Shown here piece after piece: positions 27,152 to 35,844 of a DNA stretch of 59,967 nt. This stretch comes from an uncultured Eubacteriales bacterium (lineage in GTDB: Bacteria > Bacillota > Clostridia > Christensenellales > Pumilibacteraceae), in the NCBI GenBank assembly GCA_900543755.1, contig UQSP01000007.1, positions 1 to 59,967 of the forward strand. The letters run 5' to 3'. The notes under the pieces were generated by a model that did no database searches, was not told where the DNA came from, and saw only the letters and a list, made by a program, of their open reading frames with translations. Position numbers and translations under genes: made by a program. Each line of letters starts with the position of its first letter. Position 1 is the stretch's first letter.

Positions 27152-28540
27152 TCAGATGTTCTTGTTCTGCGGGGTATCGGGCAGGCTGTCAAATCCTTTC
27201 TGAAGGTCGGCGTCGGTGGGAATGTAATCTGCCATTTTACCGTCAAGGTAGGACATGTAAGACGTCATGTCGAAGTAACCCGTGCCCGTCAGCCCGAAAA
27301 GTATGACTTTCTTTTCTCCCGTTTCCTTGCATTTAAGCGCCTCGTCCATTGCAACGCGTATCGCGTGAGAGGATTCGGGGGCGGGTAAAATGCCTTCGCA
27401 GCGGGCAAATTCCGTCGCCGCTTTGAACACGGAAGTCTGTTCGACCGCGCGGGCCTCCATGTATCCGTCGTGGTAAAGTTTGGACAAAACGGGGCTCATG
27501 CCGTGATACCTCAGTCCGCCCGCATGATTGGGCGAAGGCATAAATCCGCAGCCCAGAGTGTACATTCTCATAAGCGGAGTGGTCTTGCCCGTGTCGCCGA
27601 AGTCGTATGCGTATTTGCCGCGCGTAAGAGAAGGACAGGAAGCGGGTTCCACCGCGATGAATTTCGCGTCGGATTTTCCGTTGATTTTATCTGCCATAAA
27701 GGGCGCGATAAGTCCGCCCAGGTTGCTGCCGCCGCCCGCGCAACCGATTATTATGTCGGGCTTTATGCCGTATTTGTCAAGTGCGATTTTGCTTTCCATG
27801 CCTATTATGGATTGGTGCAGCATTACATGGTCAAGCACCGACCCCAAAACGTATCTGCATTTGTCCTTGTGAAGCGCAACTTCAATAGCCTCGGAAATGG
27901 CGCAACCCAAAGAGCCGCCCGTGTCGGGATGTTCGGCAAGGATTTTCCTGCCCGCTTCCGTGGTGTCGGAGGGGGAAGGTATAACGTTTGCGCCGTAAGT
28001 CTGCATGACCGCCTTGCGATACGGCTTTTGCTGACTGCTCACCTTTACCATGTAGACGTTAAGGTCCAGCCCGTAAAAGGCGCACGCCATTGCAAGTGCA
28101 GTGCCCCATTGCCCCGCGCCCGTCTCGGTGGTAAGGGAGGTAAGCCCTTCCTGTTTGGCGTAATACGCCTGAGCCACCGCCGAGTTCAGTTTATGCGAGC
28201 CCGAAGTGTTGTTGCCCTCGAATTTGTAGTATATTTCCGCGGGAGTATCCAACATTTTTTCAAGAAAATACGCGCGCGTAAGGGACGAAGGGCGGTACGC
28301 TTTGTAAAAATCCCTGATTCCTTCGGGGATTTCGATGTACCTGTCTGTCTGGTTAAGCTCCTGCTTTACCAGTTCTTTGCAAAATACGCGTTCGAGATCC
28401 GCGGCGGTACAGGGCTGAAGCGTTGCGGGGTTAAGAAACGGCTCGTGCTTTTCCTTCATATCGGCGCGGAGATTATACCAGTATTTAGGCAGCTCGTCTT
28501 CGGAAAGATAAATTTTCGTGGGGATTTTTTTTGTTGCCAT
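27152..28540 (-). CDS. trpB2: Tryptophan synthase beta chain, TrpB2 type
   Basis: PLP enzyme that joins indole and serine to tryptophan. The 462 residues and the opening KIYLSEDELPKYWYNLRADM mark the long TrpB2 form rather than the 400-residue TrpB1 that pairs with TrpA. The PLP lysine is in NTSGSHKLNSA (about 108-118), the phosphate loop in IGCAGGGSNLGG, and the ETGAGQWGTALAMA loop is intact. No trpA is nearby, consistent with a stand-alone indole-salvage enzyme. It is expressed behind a T-box leader, so it is likely controlled by charged tRNA-Trp. Confidence 0.93.
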   Translation of the reverse strand: MATKKIPTKIYLSEDELPKYWYNLRADMKEKHEPFLNPATLQPCTAADLERVFCKELVKQELNQTDRYIEIPEGIRDFYKAYRPSSLTRAYFLEKMLDTPAEIYYKFEGNNTSGSHKLNSAVAQAYYAKQEGLTSLTTETGAGQWGTALAMACAFYGLDLNVYMVKVSSQQKPYRKAVMQTYGANVIPSPSDTTEAGRKILAEHPDTGGSLGCAISEAIEVALHKDKCRYVLGSVLDHVMLHQSIIGMESKIALDKYGIKPDIIIGCAGGGSNLGGLIAPFMADKINGKSDAKFIAVEPASCPSLTRGKYAYDFGDTGKTTPLMRMYTLGCGFMPSPNHAGGLRYHGMSPVLSKLYHDGYMEARAVEQTSVFKAATEFARCEGILPAPESSHAIRVAMDEALKCKETGEKKVILFGLTGTGYFDMTSYMSYLDGKMADYIPTDADLQKGFDSLPDTPQNKNI

Positions 28541-28574
28541 GGTTTTTTCTCCTTTTTATTATTTTTTTGTGTAA

Positions 28575-28855
28575 AAAAACACGGTATTATCCGTCTTTCG
28601 GGACGAATTTTACCGTGTTGCCACCCAATTTCATCGCTTAAAACAAGCGACCTCTTTACGCGATACCATCATATCGCCTTCCTTCTAACGGGGAAGAGCC
28701 GTCAAAAACTACTCGCTTTGCCGCTTTCGCCTTTGCCCTCGGTAACCCATTCGCCGCCGCCGCGTCGTTTCCTTACACCGACCGGAAACTCTCTTTGCAC
28801 GCTGCCTTGCGGGTACTACTTTACCTCACAGGTTTCGTTTATTATGCAGTTATAA
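28575..28855 (-). promoter_or_regulatory. T-box leader (tRNA-sensing), probably tRNA-Trp
   Basis: On the minus strand the leader contains the conserved T-box antiterminator core GGGTGGCAACACGG (28613-28626). It is followed by a terminator whose arms AACACGGTA (28578-28586 and 28611-28619, as inverted pair) end in T7. The 5' part forms the long stem I, with AGAGAG early and the sequence CGAATGGGTTACC on the descending side. TGG in that loop is a good specifier codon for Trp, matching the trpB2 gene it precedes. Family membership is clear; the specifier is my inference. Confidence 0.9.
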
Positions 28856-28860
28856 TATAC

Positions 28861-29304
28861 TTTTTGCAGTCGTTTGTCAACATTTTTTTAAAAGTTTTTT
28901 AAAAAAATATTTTGCGGTGTTGCATGGACCTGCTAATCTTTGCGAATGTTAGTTAAAAATAAGGCAATCCAGATAAAAAAGAGCAACAAGATCATCATTG
29001 TTTTCATTTTTTTACTTCGGATATTATAAATCAGAAAAATTATATACCAAATTGTTTGTTGCTTTTTATGTTGAAAAAGTATTGATTTATTACTGTAAAT
29101 TCACTTATGATATTGGGCGGAAGTACGGAAAAAATCCATGCTGAATTGTGTTGTTTTATTAAGAAAAGATAAAAATTAAGCAAATTAAAGCCTTATATAG
29201 CCAAAAAGGCTAAAAAAAGGTTGACTAAATTGCAATAAAAATTTATAATTATTATTACCGGAGTGTATTTTAACTGATTTTCAATTAAAAAAGGGAGGCT
29301 TTTT
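28861..29304. other. AT-rich interval upstream of esterase
   Basis: About 440 bases between two divergent transcription units, very AT-rich, with no supported gene. The only clear signal is the promoter at 29221-29249. Confidence 0.5.
29221..29249 (+). promoter_or_regulatory. Promoter of CE2 lipoprotein gene
   Basis: TTGACT (29221-29226), 17 bases, TATAAT (29244-29249), 55 bases before the start codon; AGGGAGG lies before the ATG. Confidence 0.75.
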
Positions 29305-30666
29305 ATGGTGAAATTATTGAAAAAGTTTCTTGTGTTCACACTTGCGATTATGTTGTTGGCTATTCCTTTGTCCGGTTGCGCTGATAATGAGAATAACGAA
29401 GAAAACGACGAACCCAATACTCCCGGCAATGAAAGCGGCGCTGAGGAGGACGTACTGGCGCTTACCAAGTCTGTTTACATACTTACCGTAGGCGGAAGCG
29501 AGCAACTTAAAATCGACTTTAAAGAAAACGGTCAAACGGCGGATGTGGGGCTTTTGACCATTTCTTCAAAGAACACCGACGTTGCGACAGTTTCAAACGG
29601 AACGGTCAACGGTGTTGCTTTGGGTCAAACGGAATTAAGCGTTTCCCGCGGCGATACTGTTCTCACGGTTCCGGTCTACGTGGTGGAGGAGGCTACCTTA
29701 GAGCAGGTAAACTCTTTTGACGAGCAGTACATAAATATTTACGGAAGAAGCTATCTTTCGGACGGAAAACTCAAGCTTGACCATACAACCAACGGTGTCG
29801 ATTTGTTTTTTAAAGGCGAAACTCTTTCCGTTACGCTTAAGGCGTCCGCAAACAGTTATATGCGTGTGTTTATAGACGACGATACCGAGGGTAGGCGGCT
29901 TGCCGTTTCCATAGGCACCAAAAGCTATGTAGTGGCGCAGGGACTTGAAGCGGGCAACCACAAAATCCGCATTGTTAAAATAACCGAGATGCAGGACGCA
30001 ACGTGGGAAGTTCAGTCTTTTTCCGCCGAGGGTTTCTTTGCCGCGCCCGCAAAATCGGAGCTTAAACTTGAGTTTATAGGCGATTCCATTACCGCCGGTT
30101 ACGGGGTTCTCGGAAAGCAGAGCGACCAGAAAACCATAATGAATTCCGACGCGTCTAAAACTTACGCTTATCTTACCGCGCAAAAAATGAACGCCGATTA
30201 TTCCGTGATAGCCTGGAGCGGCATTTGTACAAAAGCCCCTCTTTGGGGACCGGGTATGGACGTGCTTTACGGCGATGTATCCAAGTCTAATACCGCCGAT
30301 TACGCTTTTGACTTTAACCCCGACGTGGTTGTCATTAATCTCGGTACAAACGACCAGGCATATTTACAGCAAAACAGCGGTTATGCTCAGCAGTTCCCTG
30401 TCGATTACAAAGATTTTCTTACTTTCGTGCGTGAAAAGAATCCCGATGCCTACATAATCTGTCTTTACGGCATGATGGGGAAAGACACTACTATCGACAG
30501 CGGCATCAGAACCGCCGTCAGCGAGATGAACGACACCAGAATCGTTTACAATCCCTTTACTATTTATCCCGATCAGAACGGCGGAGGTTGGCATCCTTCT
30601 TCGACCGCTCAGAAAAATTGGACCGAATTGCTTGTAAAATACATAAACAATACCGTATTGGCTTAG
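29305..30666 (+). CDS. CE2-type SGNH esterase lipoprotein
   Basis: Surface lipoprotein of 453 residues. A signal peptide with lipobox LSGC (Cys about 26) is followed by an acidic linker, a Big_2-like beta domain (about 50-125: sKNTDVATVSNGTVNGVALG) and then the CE2 pair. The pair is a jelly-roll (about 135-245) and an SGNH hydrolase (about 250-453) with GDS motif EFIGDSITAGYG, GTNDQAY, and catalytic His in GGGWHPSS. CE2 enzymes remove acetyl groups from plant xylan or mannan, sometimes doubling as cellulose binders. Single-gene unit with its own promoter, so probably a fibre-degrading exoenzyme kept on the cell surface. Confidence 0.87.
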   Translation: MVKLLKKFLVFTLAIMLLAIPLSGCADNENNEENDEPNTPGNESGAEEDVLALTKSVYILTVGGSEQLKIDFKENGQTADVGLLTISSKNTDVATVSNGTVNGVALGQTELSVSRGDTVLTVPVYVVEEATLEQVNSFDEQYINIYGRSYLSDGKLKLDHTTNGVDLFFKGETLSVTLKASANSYMRVFIDDDTEGRRLAVSIGTKSYVVAQGLEAGNHKIRIVKITEMQDATWEVQSFSAEGFFAAPAKSELKLEFIGDSITAGYGVLGKQSDQKTIMNSDASKTYAYLTAQKMNADYSVIAWSGICTKAPLWGPGMDVLYGDVSKSNTADYAFDFNPDVVVINLGTNDQAYLQQNSGYAQQFPVDYKDFLTFVREKNPDAYIICLYGMMGKDTTIDSGIRTAVSEMNDTRIVYNPFTIYPDQNGGGWHPSSTAQKNWTELLVKYINNTVLA

Positions 30667-31238
30667 TTATTCCAAATCTTTGAGTTTAAATGCTCTATAT
30701 CGCGATTTCATAACATTAACGAAAGGACGATAATCATATTCGCTTAATATTTCGCTGTTTTTAATTAAATTGAGTGAGCCGAAATTTTATATTTATAATC
30801 AGTTATGTCGTTTAATAATCGGCTTTATAAAGACCTGCCCATATTTCGGGCGGGTTTTTATTTTATGTTTCTCCTGTTTGATTTTAATATTAATTTAAGC
30901 CATTATAATCGAGTTTGTATAATACCGAGTTTTCGGAATTGTAATAAAAGTCCGCTTATTAAGCAAGCGATGGGTAAAAGCCGACTACGTGCCTGCGATT
31001 TGAATAATTTTTCTTTCAGAAAACAAAATAGCGTTATGTTTAAAAAAATTATTTTATAATCGCGGTTATATTTAAAAAATTTTAAACAAACAAAAGTCGA
31101 TTCAGCGTTTCACTTAACAAAGCACAGAAATACAGAAAAAACTTATATAAACCTTGAATATGTTCCTGTTGACGGAGTAAGGATAACCCAAAACGAATAT
31201 AACAAAAAAAACCTTATCGCGAAAAATCCGGATAAGGT
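30667..31238. other. Interval left of the integrated element
   Basis: Apart from the terminator at 30834 and a second one at 31211-31243 (AACCTTATC...GATAAGGTTTTTT) nothing is supported. An open stretch at 31080-31246 reads weakly like protein but runs through the terminator. Confidence 0.45.
30834..30862 (+). terminator. Terminator after CE2 gene
   Basis: CCTGCCC, loop, GGGCGGG, then T5. Lies 170 bases after the stop codon. Confidence 0.65.
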
Positions 31239-31243
31239 TTTTT
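31211..31243. terminator. Terminator beside left attachment site
   Basis: ACCTTATC and GATAAGGT arms with flanking A and T runs. Read on the minus strand, it directly follows the tRNA-like CCA end at 31244-31254, exactly as a tRNA terminator would. Confidence 0.65.
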
Positions 31244-31254
31244 AACTTGGTGGA
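31239..31254. repeat. Candidate attL core
   Basis: The 16-mer TTTTTAACTTGGTGGA is found here and again at 47504-47519, where TGGTGGA is the 3' end of tRNA-Val(GAC). The two copies enclose the whole phage-like region (16,265 bp apart). This is the pattern left by integration into a tRNA 3' end. Confidence 0.6.
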
Positions 31255-31277
31255 TAAATAGTAACGTAAAACGAATA

Positions 31278-31976
31278 TTATTTCATACTATCAATAATTT
31301 TCAAGTACTGCTTTTGAGTAAGAACATCATTTGTGATATTAAATCTATTTGCCACAAATTTTGACATAGAGCCTGAAAAAGCATTTATATCAACTAAATC
31401 GCAATATAACTTTTTACGTTCATCAACTGTTTTATTCCCATTAAAGCAGAAAGCCGTTTTTAATATGTAACGAATAGACCTTATATGCGACAGATTGAGA
31501 GCACATAATAATTCAATAGTAACCGCAGAAACAGACTCAAATTTATCGGGGTCGGGATATGTATTGTTTGAGTTAGGTTCATACCCAACAACGTATAAAT
31601 GTCGTTTTGCTTCCGAACAACAGTGCTGTTTTTCTTGTTCGCTCTCGTATCCTTTGTAATATCCTTGAAATCTTGCGATATTTATATGCAAACTACTTAA
31701 TAGCGTATTGATAAGTTTTCGCTTTTTTCGAGTATATGTAAGTGGTTTGATTGAATAGAAAATTTCACCTATTTCATCCAACATTCGTTCTGCTTGATTT
31801 AAGGCAAGGTCATAATCTTGATATGTTAAATACTTTTGGTAAGCATAATTATCTTTTCTCAACAACATTAACTTGTAGTTAACTTTTTTGCGCGTTTCAA
31901 TCAAATATAATTGAGAACAACTCCACCATATAATTGACGCCACCAAAGAGGCAAATATGCCTATGAGTATATCCAT
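31278..31976 (-). CDS. Membrane-anchored hypothetical protein (left-end cargo)
   Basis: 232 residues, not recognised. A single N-terminal membrane helix (ILIGIFASLVASIIWWSCSQL, about 3-23) is followed by a mostly helical cytosolic domain with a CC pair near residue 118. It is encoded on the opposite strand to the phage genes and forms a pair with the 71-residue gene 2 bases upstream. Its place between the attachment core and the phage structural module is where phages carry morons, so superinfection exclusion or host-fitness roles are possible. This is position-based inference only. Confidence 0.6.
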   Translation of the reverse strand: MDILIGIFASLVASIIWWSCSQLYLIETRKKVNYKLMLLRKDNYAYQKYLTYQDYDLALNQAERMLDEIGEIFYSIKPLTYTRKKRKLINTLLSSLHINIARFQGYYKGYESEQEKQHCCSEAKRHLYVVGYEPNSNNTYPDPDKFESVSAVTIELLCALNLSHIRSIRYILKTAFCFNGNKTVDERKKLYCDLVDINAFSGSMSKFVANRFNITNDVLTQKQYLKIIDSMK

Positions 31977-31978
31977 TT

Positions 31979-32194
31979 TTAGACCTCGAAACCGTTATAT
32001 GTTTCAAAAGCAAGCAAATAAATTGCTTTTAACAAATCGGGATTTTTAGCCTTTAACTCGTCAATTACGGTGTCTTTTTCAACAGTATCCACTACATCGG
32101 TTTTAATCAATTTTTCTATCGTAACAGGTAACTGTTTGCAGACTTGATAAAATGCGTCAGAAACACCTGTAACAAGTTCGTAGAATATGTCCAT
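31979..32194 (-). CDS. Small hypothetical protein upstream of 232-residue gene
   Basis: 71 residues, helical and acidic (KTDVVDTVEKDTVIDELKA), no signal or membrane segment, not recognised. Stop is 2 bases before the next gene, so the two are cotranscribed. Its start lies 56 bases from the breakpoint at 32250 where the duplicated phage DNA begins. The pairing of a small acidic protein with a larger membrane protein resembles antitoxin-toxin or accessory pairs, but no family supports this. Confidence 0.5.
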   Translation of the reverse strand: MDIFYELVTGVSDAFYQVCKQLPVTIEKLIKTDVVDTVEKDTVIDELKAKNPDLLKAIYLLAFETYNGFEV

Positions 32195-32559
32195 TGATAC
32201 ACGGCGAATTTTATCGTGCGCAACAGTTTCTCCATTTACTGAGCAACGCCAATTACGTTGTTGTCAGAGATAGAAACAATTATGTTTCGGTTGCTAAACT
32301 TAAAAGCATTAAGAAGTTTGACGAGAACGGAAAGAACGCTGATCGGGCGTTGGTGGAAATAAATGCAACCAGATACGGCTTACAAAAGCGCACGGGCGTA
32401 GATTTTCAAGTTTTTAATAAAAACCGAATGTCGGGGAAGCCGCTGACTTTGTCGGATAAAAAAGTTTTTCCCGAAGAAAAAGAAAGGTTTAAATTAGGTA
32501 GTCACGATACTGCAAGAGCAATTCGGCATACGGAATTCGGTAAAAATAAAAAGAGGTGA
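32194..32559 (+). pseudogene. 5'-truncated copy of the small phage ORF at 43514
   Basis: From codon 20 (32251, NYVVVRDRNN) to the stop it is identical to the protein at 43514-43882. The first 19 codons are unrelated and derive from sequence left of the breakpoint at 32250. There is no ribosome site. It marks where the left copy of the 2-kb repeat begins inside a gene. Confidence 0.75.
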
Positions 32560-32705
32560 AATAAATCACCTCTTGTTTGCGAGGTCGGAACGCTCATAGA
32601 GTGCCGACAACTAACTAAAACGTTAGGTTCGCTACCTTAATAAGGATTATATCATAGCATAAATGTAAAAGTCAAGAGTTTTTTTGAAAAAAAGGAGAAA
32701 AGGGA

Positions 32706-32861
32706 ATGGAAATACTGCTTTCGTGGTTACATTTTTTACAGGTGTTTTTAATAGGCTTAGGGATAGTAATAGCTTCTCCCTTGGCTTTTTTCGTGGCGAA
32801 AGCGGTTATTTCGGCGGGGATAGCGTTTTTCAAGTTTATAGTCTGGGGGCTTAAGAAATGA
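32706..32861 (+). CDS. 51-residue phage membrane protein upstream of Zot (copy A)
   Basis: Very short gene with AAGGAGAAAAGGGA before ATG and an ATGA overlap with the Zot-like gene. The product is almost wholly hydrophobic, with two membrane segments (about 10-25 and 32-48) and ends WGLKK. In filamentous phages the gene before the assembly ATPase (pI/Zot) encodes a small membrane capsid protein (pVI); this is a candidate counterpart. Assignment rests on position and topology. Confidence 0.7.
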   Translation: MEILLSWLHFLQVFLIGLGIVIASPLAFFVAKAVISAGIAFFKFIVWGLKK

Positions 32862-34003
32862 AAGTGCTGCAAGCAGTTTACAGGTTTATAGACGAGCGGG
32901 AAAACGGCTGGACCTGGATATATTTCCATATTTTGCCCGTTGGGTTCTGCACGTGGTTTTTTCTGACGTTGGATTACACGTCGTTCGCGGCTTTGGGTCT
33001 GTCGCTGCTGCTTCACAAAAGCGTAGTGCCGCTTACGTTGTTCTGCATGGCGTACTTTTACCAGACGGGCTATATGTATTACAATTCGCTTTATTCGAAG
33101 TATTGGTCCATGATAAACCCGAATACGTTTATCTGGGTAAAGGACGGCGTGCCGGGTTCGGGCAAGTCCTCATCGGCGCTTGTGTATGCGTACATTATGT
33201 CGCAAAAGGTATGGCGGGACCTTCGGCGTAAATATTGGCTGTACAAAAACAATCCGAAGCGGCTTTTTAAGGATAAAGTTTCGGCGGCGAATTGGCAGGA
33301 CATACAGTCGGCATATCTGTTCTGGGCCCGACATCCTGAAGCGATACCGTGTTTAATGAGTAACATAGCCCTCGAGGACCGCGGAAGAAAAACAATACGG
33401 TTGACTAAGCAGCATTTTTTACAAACGGAAAGGATACCGTACGGGACGGTGTTATACGGCGACGAATTGGACAAGCTGTTTCCGGCGCTCGCGTCACAAA
33501 CTAAGGAAGAAAGGGAAGGGCTTGAACCGTTACGTCAGCTTGCGGGATTTACGCGGCATTTCGGGGACTTTCGCTGGGTCTATACGACGCAGCAGTCGGA
33601 AAAGGTATGGACGGGAGTACGTGACAGCGTAGCTATAAATGAATATATGTACAGTCAGGAATGGGTATGCCGTCCCGCGTTGTTCTTGGAAATATACGAT
33701 TTTATTATGCGTCGAGTGGAAAAACGGAGTTTTCCGCCGAGTAAGTTTTTAGCGCGTTTCATGTGGGGTTTTAACGATTTAATCCGAAAGATAGGATTCC
33801 GGCATTACTGTTCGGAAATGGGCGGAAACATGCAACGGGAAAACGTCAAGTTAAAGAGTGAAACGGTAGAGTATGCCGCCCCATCCAGATTGCCGCTCGA
33901 GTACGACGACAGGACGTTCCGGAACAGTTACAAAGCAAAGATACTGGCGCTTGAGGACAACCGGATATTTGATAGTCTGATAGCGCCGCCCATAATGACG
34001 TAA
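32858..34003 (+). CDS. Zot/pI-like phage assembly ATPase (copy A)
   Basis: 381 residues. Two membrane helices at about 22-38 and 43-68 precede a P-loop ATPase domain: Walker A GVPGSGKSS (97-105), Walker B GTVLYGDE (196-203), then FGDFRWVYTTQQSEKVW (236-252), the Zot-type sensor region. In classical inoviruses Zot/pI has the ATPase first and a membrane helix after it; here the order is reversed and the C-terminus is cytosolic. It would drive extrusion of the ssDNA phage through the envelope. Identical to the copy at 44181. Other FtsK/HerA-like ATPases are the alternative. Confidence 0.8.
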   Translation: MKVLQAVYRFIDERENGWTWIYFHILPVGFCTWFFLTLDYTSFAALGLSLLLHKSVVPLTLFCMAYFYQTGYMYYNSLYSKYWSMINPNTFIWVKDGVPGSGKSSSALVYAYIMSQKVWRDLRRKYWLYKNNPKRLFKDKVSAANWQDIQSAYLFWARHPEAIPCLMSNIALEDRGRKTIRLTKQHFLQTERIPYGTVLYGDELDKLFPALASQTKEEREGLEPLRQLAGFTRHFGDFRWVYTTQQSEKVWTGVRDSVAINEYMYSQEWVCRPALFLEIYDFIMRRVEKRSFPPSKFLARFMWGFNDLIRKIGFRHYCSEMGGNMQRENVKLKSETVEYAAPSRLPLEYDDRTFRNSYKAKILALEDNRIFDSLIAPPIMT

Positions 34004-34385
34004 AAGAAAACAGTCTATCCTTTTAGATTGCAGGAGGCGAAGAAAAAGCAACTGCAAGAGAAAAGGAAAGAGAGGGGTTTACCGCCGTAAAATGAGCCGG
34101 GACGAAAGCAACCCGAAAAGGTCTATCCTTTTGAGTTGCTTTCGGCAAGGCGAAAGGACGGCGGTAAATGCGAGGCAGTCAAGAGCACCGTGGAATAAAT
34201 GCGCAGCGTTTATGCCGCGAAAGGCGCTTGACTGACCGCAAGCGAACGAGGGTAAAAGACGGAAGCCCGGGCGCCCGCGAAAGCGGCAAAGTGGCCCGGC
34301 GACGGTGCGCGCCAGCGCACCGAGCGGGGCAACCTTGATATATTAGAAAAAAGCGTACACGCGACACAAGGACGGAGGCGCAAAC
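34004..34385 (+). other. Hairpin-rich candidate ssDNA origin / packaging region (A)
   Basis: No gene. Outer arms TTTACCGCCGT (34078-34088) and ACGGCGGTAAA (34158-34168) enclose CGAAAGCAAC/GTTGCTTTCG (34103-34112/34135-34144) and AAAAGG/CCTTTT (34116-34121/34127-34132), one long nested hairpin. A second, CAGTCAAG/CTTGACTG (34176-34183/34227-34234), encloses ATAAATGC/GCGTTTAT with loop 34203-34205. A third, GGTGCGC/GCGCACC (34304-34321), lies after the end of the shared repeat. TTGATA (34335-34340) resembles the nick site of pC194/pUB110-type rolling-circle origins. The region sits between the assembly and Rep genes, where a filamentous phage keeps its origin and packaging signal. Confidence 0.65.
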
Positions 34386-35651
34386 ATGGGATATTATGAA
34401 TATAAACAATACGTCAAAAAATCAATGCAGCGTGTGCAAAAGCGTGAACAGTATTACAAGGAAAAGAAAATCCGTGCAAAACAAAACGAAGCAAGAAAGG
34501 CGCAGGAAAACGCTTATAAACAAGCGATAAAAAATCCTTCTGTTAAAATACCTGACGAAATAACGTTAAATGCCGATACGGTGCGTGAATTCGGTTCCAG
34601 AGTTACAAACAACAGCGTTATAGCCGATTATTATGATGAAATGTTTAACAGGAAGCGTCAAAAAAGGTTTATAAATAAATCTGATAATGTTCGGCGCTGT
34701 GCTCAGTCATGGTTTTTCGATAATTATCGTATGCAGCGTGTTCGTGACCTTAAAAGTGTATTTCTTTGTCATGATAAATTTTGCTTAAACTGTCAAAAAC
34801 TTTTGCAAGCGTCGCGATTACGGAAATATTCGCCGCTTATTGAAAAACTCATTGATGACGGAAAACATCTTTATCATTTTACGTTTACGCTTAAAAACGT
34901 AGCTGCCGAAAAGCTAAAAGAAACTGTTAAAAAAATGCTTGAAAACTTCAAGTATCTTACAAGATTCTTTTCCGGTAATGCCAAAAGCGCTCTTAATCTG
35001 GATCGATACGGCTATATTGGCGCAGTTCGTTCTTTGGAAATAACATACGAAGGTAAATTATATCATCCTCATTTACATTGTATTTTCGCTTTTGACGAAA
35101 AATTGTATACCGAAAAAGCTAAATATAACGTGTTCAGTTGGGATTTTCGTAATGGCAAAAAGATTTTCGTGCGTGCATTTTCGGATTTTGAAATAATTAT
35201 GCAAAAAATTTGGTATTTATTGCTTAACGGTCAAAAAGTAACGCCTGAAAACGTCGAAAAACTGCCTTTAGGCTATTCATGTATTTGTGATGAGATTATA
35301 AGCAATTATTACGAAGCCTTTAAGTACACGATAAAACTACAGGAAAAAGACGGCATATTGGATATGACGTACGATAATTTTGAAACGCTGTATAACGCGC
35401 TTGATGGTGCTCACGTGTTCCAGGGCTATGGAAAATTATATCGCGTCGGAGCTGACGAGATAGACGAAAGCTTTATAGAAAAATATAATATGCTTGTGGC
35501 TCAGTTGCAACTTGTGGAAATGCCGGAACTGGACTGTATGAAGATTCAGGAGCTTTTACTGGACCTTACGATAAATCCGGAAATCAGATACATATCACGA
35601 AAAAACATAATTCAATATCTTCAGGAACATCCGGAATATTTAGCCGATTAA
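34386..35651 (+). CDS. HUH rolling-circle replication initiator (Rep, copy 1)
   Basis: Nicks the plus strand of the phage origin and starts rolling-circle replication. 421 residues: a basic coiled N-terminus (1-50), a Cys cluster LCHDKFCLNC (127-136), motif 1 HFTFTL (164-169), the HUH motif YHPHLHCIF (226-234), and the catalytic Tyr region YYEAFKYTIK (308-317). This is the layout of the Rep_1/pC194 class of plasmid and phage initiators. GGAGG lies 9 bases before ATG. Intact, unlike the second rep at 45803, to which it is clearly but distantly related. Confidence 0.88.
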   Translation: MGYYEYKQYVKKSMQRVQKREQYYKEKKIRAKQNEARKAQENAYKQAIKNPSVKIPDEITLNADTVREFGSRVTNNSVIADYYDEMFNRKRQKRFINKSDNVRRCAQSWFFDNYRMQRVRDLKSVFLCHDKFCLNCQKLLQASRLRKYSPLIEKLIDDGKHLYHFTFTLKNVAAEKLKETVKKMLENFKYLTRFFSGNAKSALNLDRYGYIGAVRSLEITYEGKLYHPHLHCIFAFDEKLYTEKAKYNVFSWDFRNGKKIFVRAFSDFEIIMQKIWYLLLNGQKVTPENVEKLPLGYSCICDEIISNYYEAFKYTIKLQEKDGILDMTYDNFETLYNALDGAHVFQGYGKLYRVGADEIDESFIEKYNMLVAQLQLVEMPELDCMKIQELLLDLTINPEIRYISRKNIIQYLQEHPEYLAD

Positions 35652-35817
35652 AAACCTGTACTATGTGTGACATAGGTTTTATTAAAACACTGAAAATTCA
35701 CGGACAAGGTGACGCAAGTATACCAAAATAACACCTATCTCTTCGCAAAAGTATAGTCATGATTTTTCTATGGGCTATTATGTGCTAATGAAATTGCCGT
35801 ATATGCGATTTTTTAAG

Positions 35818-35842
35818 AAAAGAGGCGAGAACAGCCTCTTTT
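35818..35842. terminator. Terminator between rep and repressor
   Basis: AAAAGAGGC (35818-35826) and GCCTCTTTT (35834-35842) with flanking A/T. It can stop both the rep transcript and the minus-strand repressor transcript. A weaker hairpin AAACCT...AGGTTT is just after the rep stop (about 35651-35680). Confidence 0.75.
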
Positions 35843-35844
35843 AT

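Larger units (their letters stand above)
32250..34286 (+). repeat. 2,037-bp direct repeat, copy A
   Basis: Matches 43573-45609 at a constant offset of 11,323. I found two differences: 34204 C/T and 34253 T/A. Contains the end of the small ORF, an intergenic hairpin module, the 51-residue gene, the Zot-like ATPase and the hairpin cluster. Confidence 0.95.

Noticed and set aside
27470..28855. 461-codon open frame opposite trpB2
   Set aside because: It is the antisense shadow of trpB2 and its T-box leader, with no ribosome site and an Arg/His-rich composition typical of shadow frames in this genome.
30805..31059. 84-codon frame after the CE2 gene
   Set aside because: Overlaps the terminator, no ribosome site, composition not protein-like.
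31080..31246. Open frame ending at the left attachment core
   Set aside because: It runs through a terminator hairpin, has no start codon and no ribosome site.
32640..32657. ATAAGGATTATATCATAG motif as a XerCD dif-like integration site
   Set aside because: It lacks the paired 11-bp arms and 6-bp spacer of dif, occurs four times in variant form inside the element, and the element carries its own tyrosine integrase beside a tRNA.
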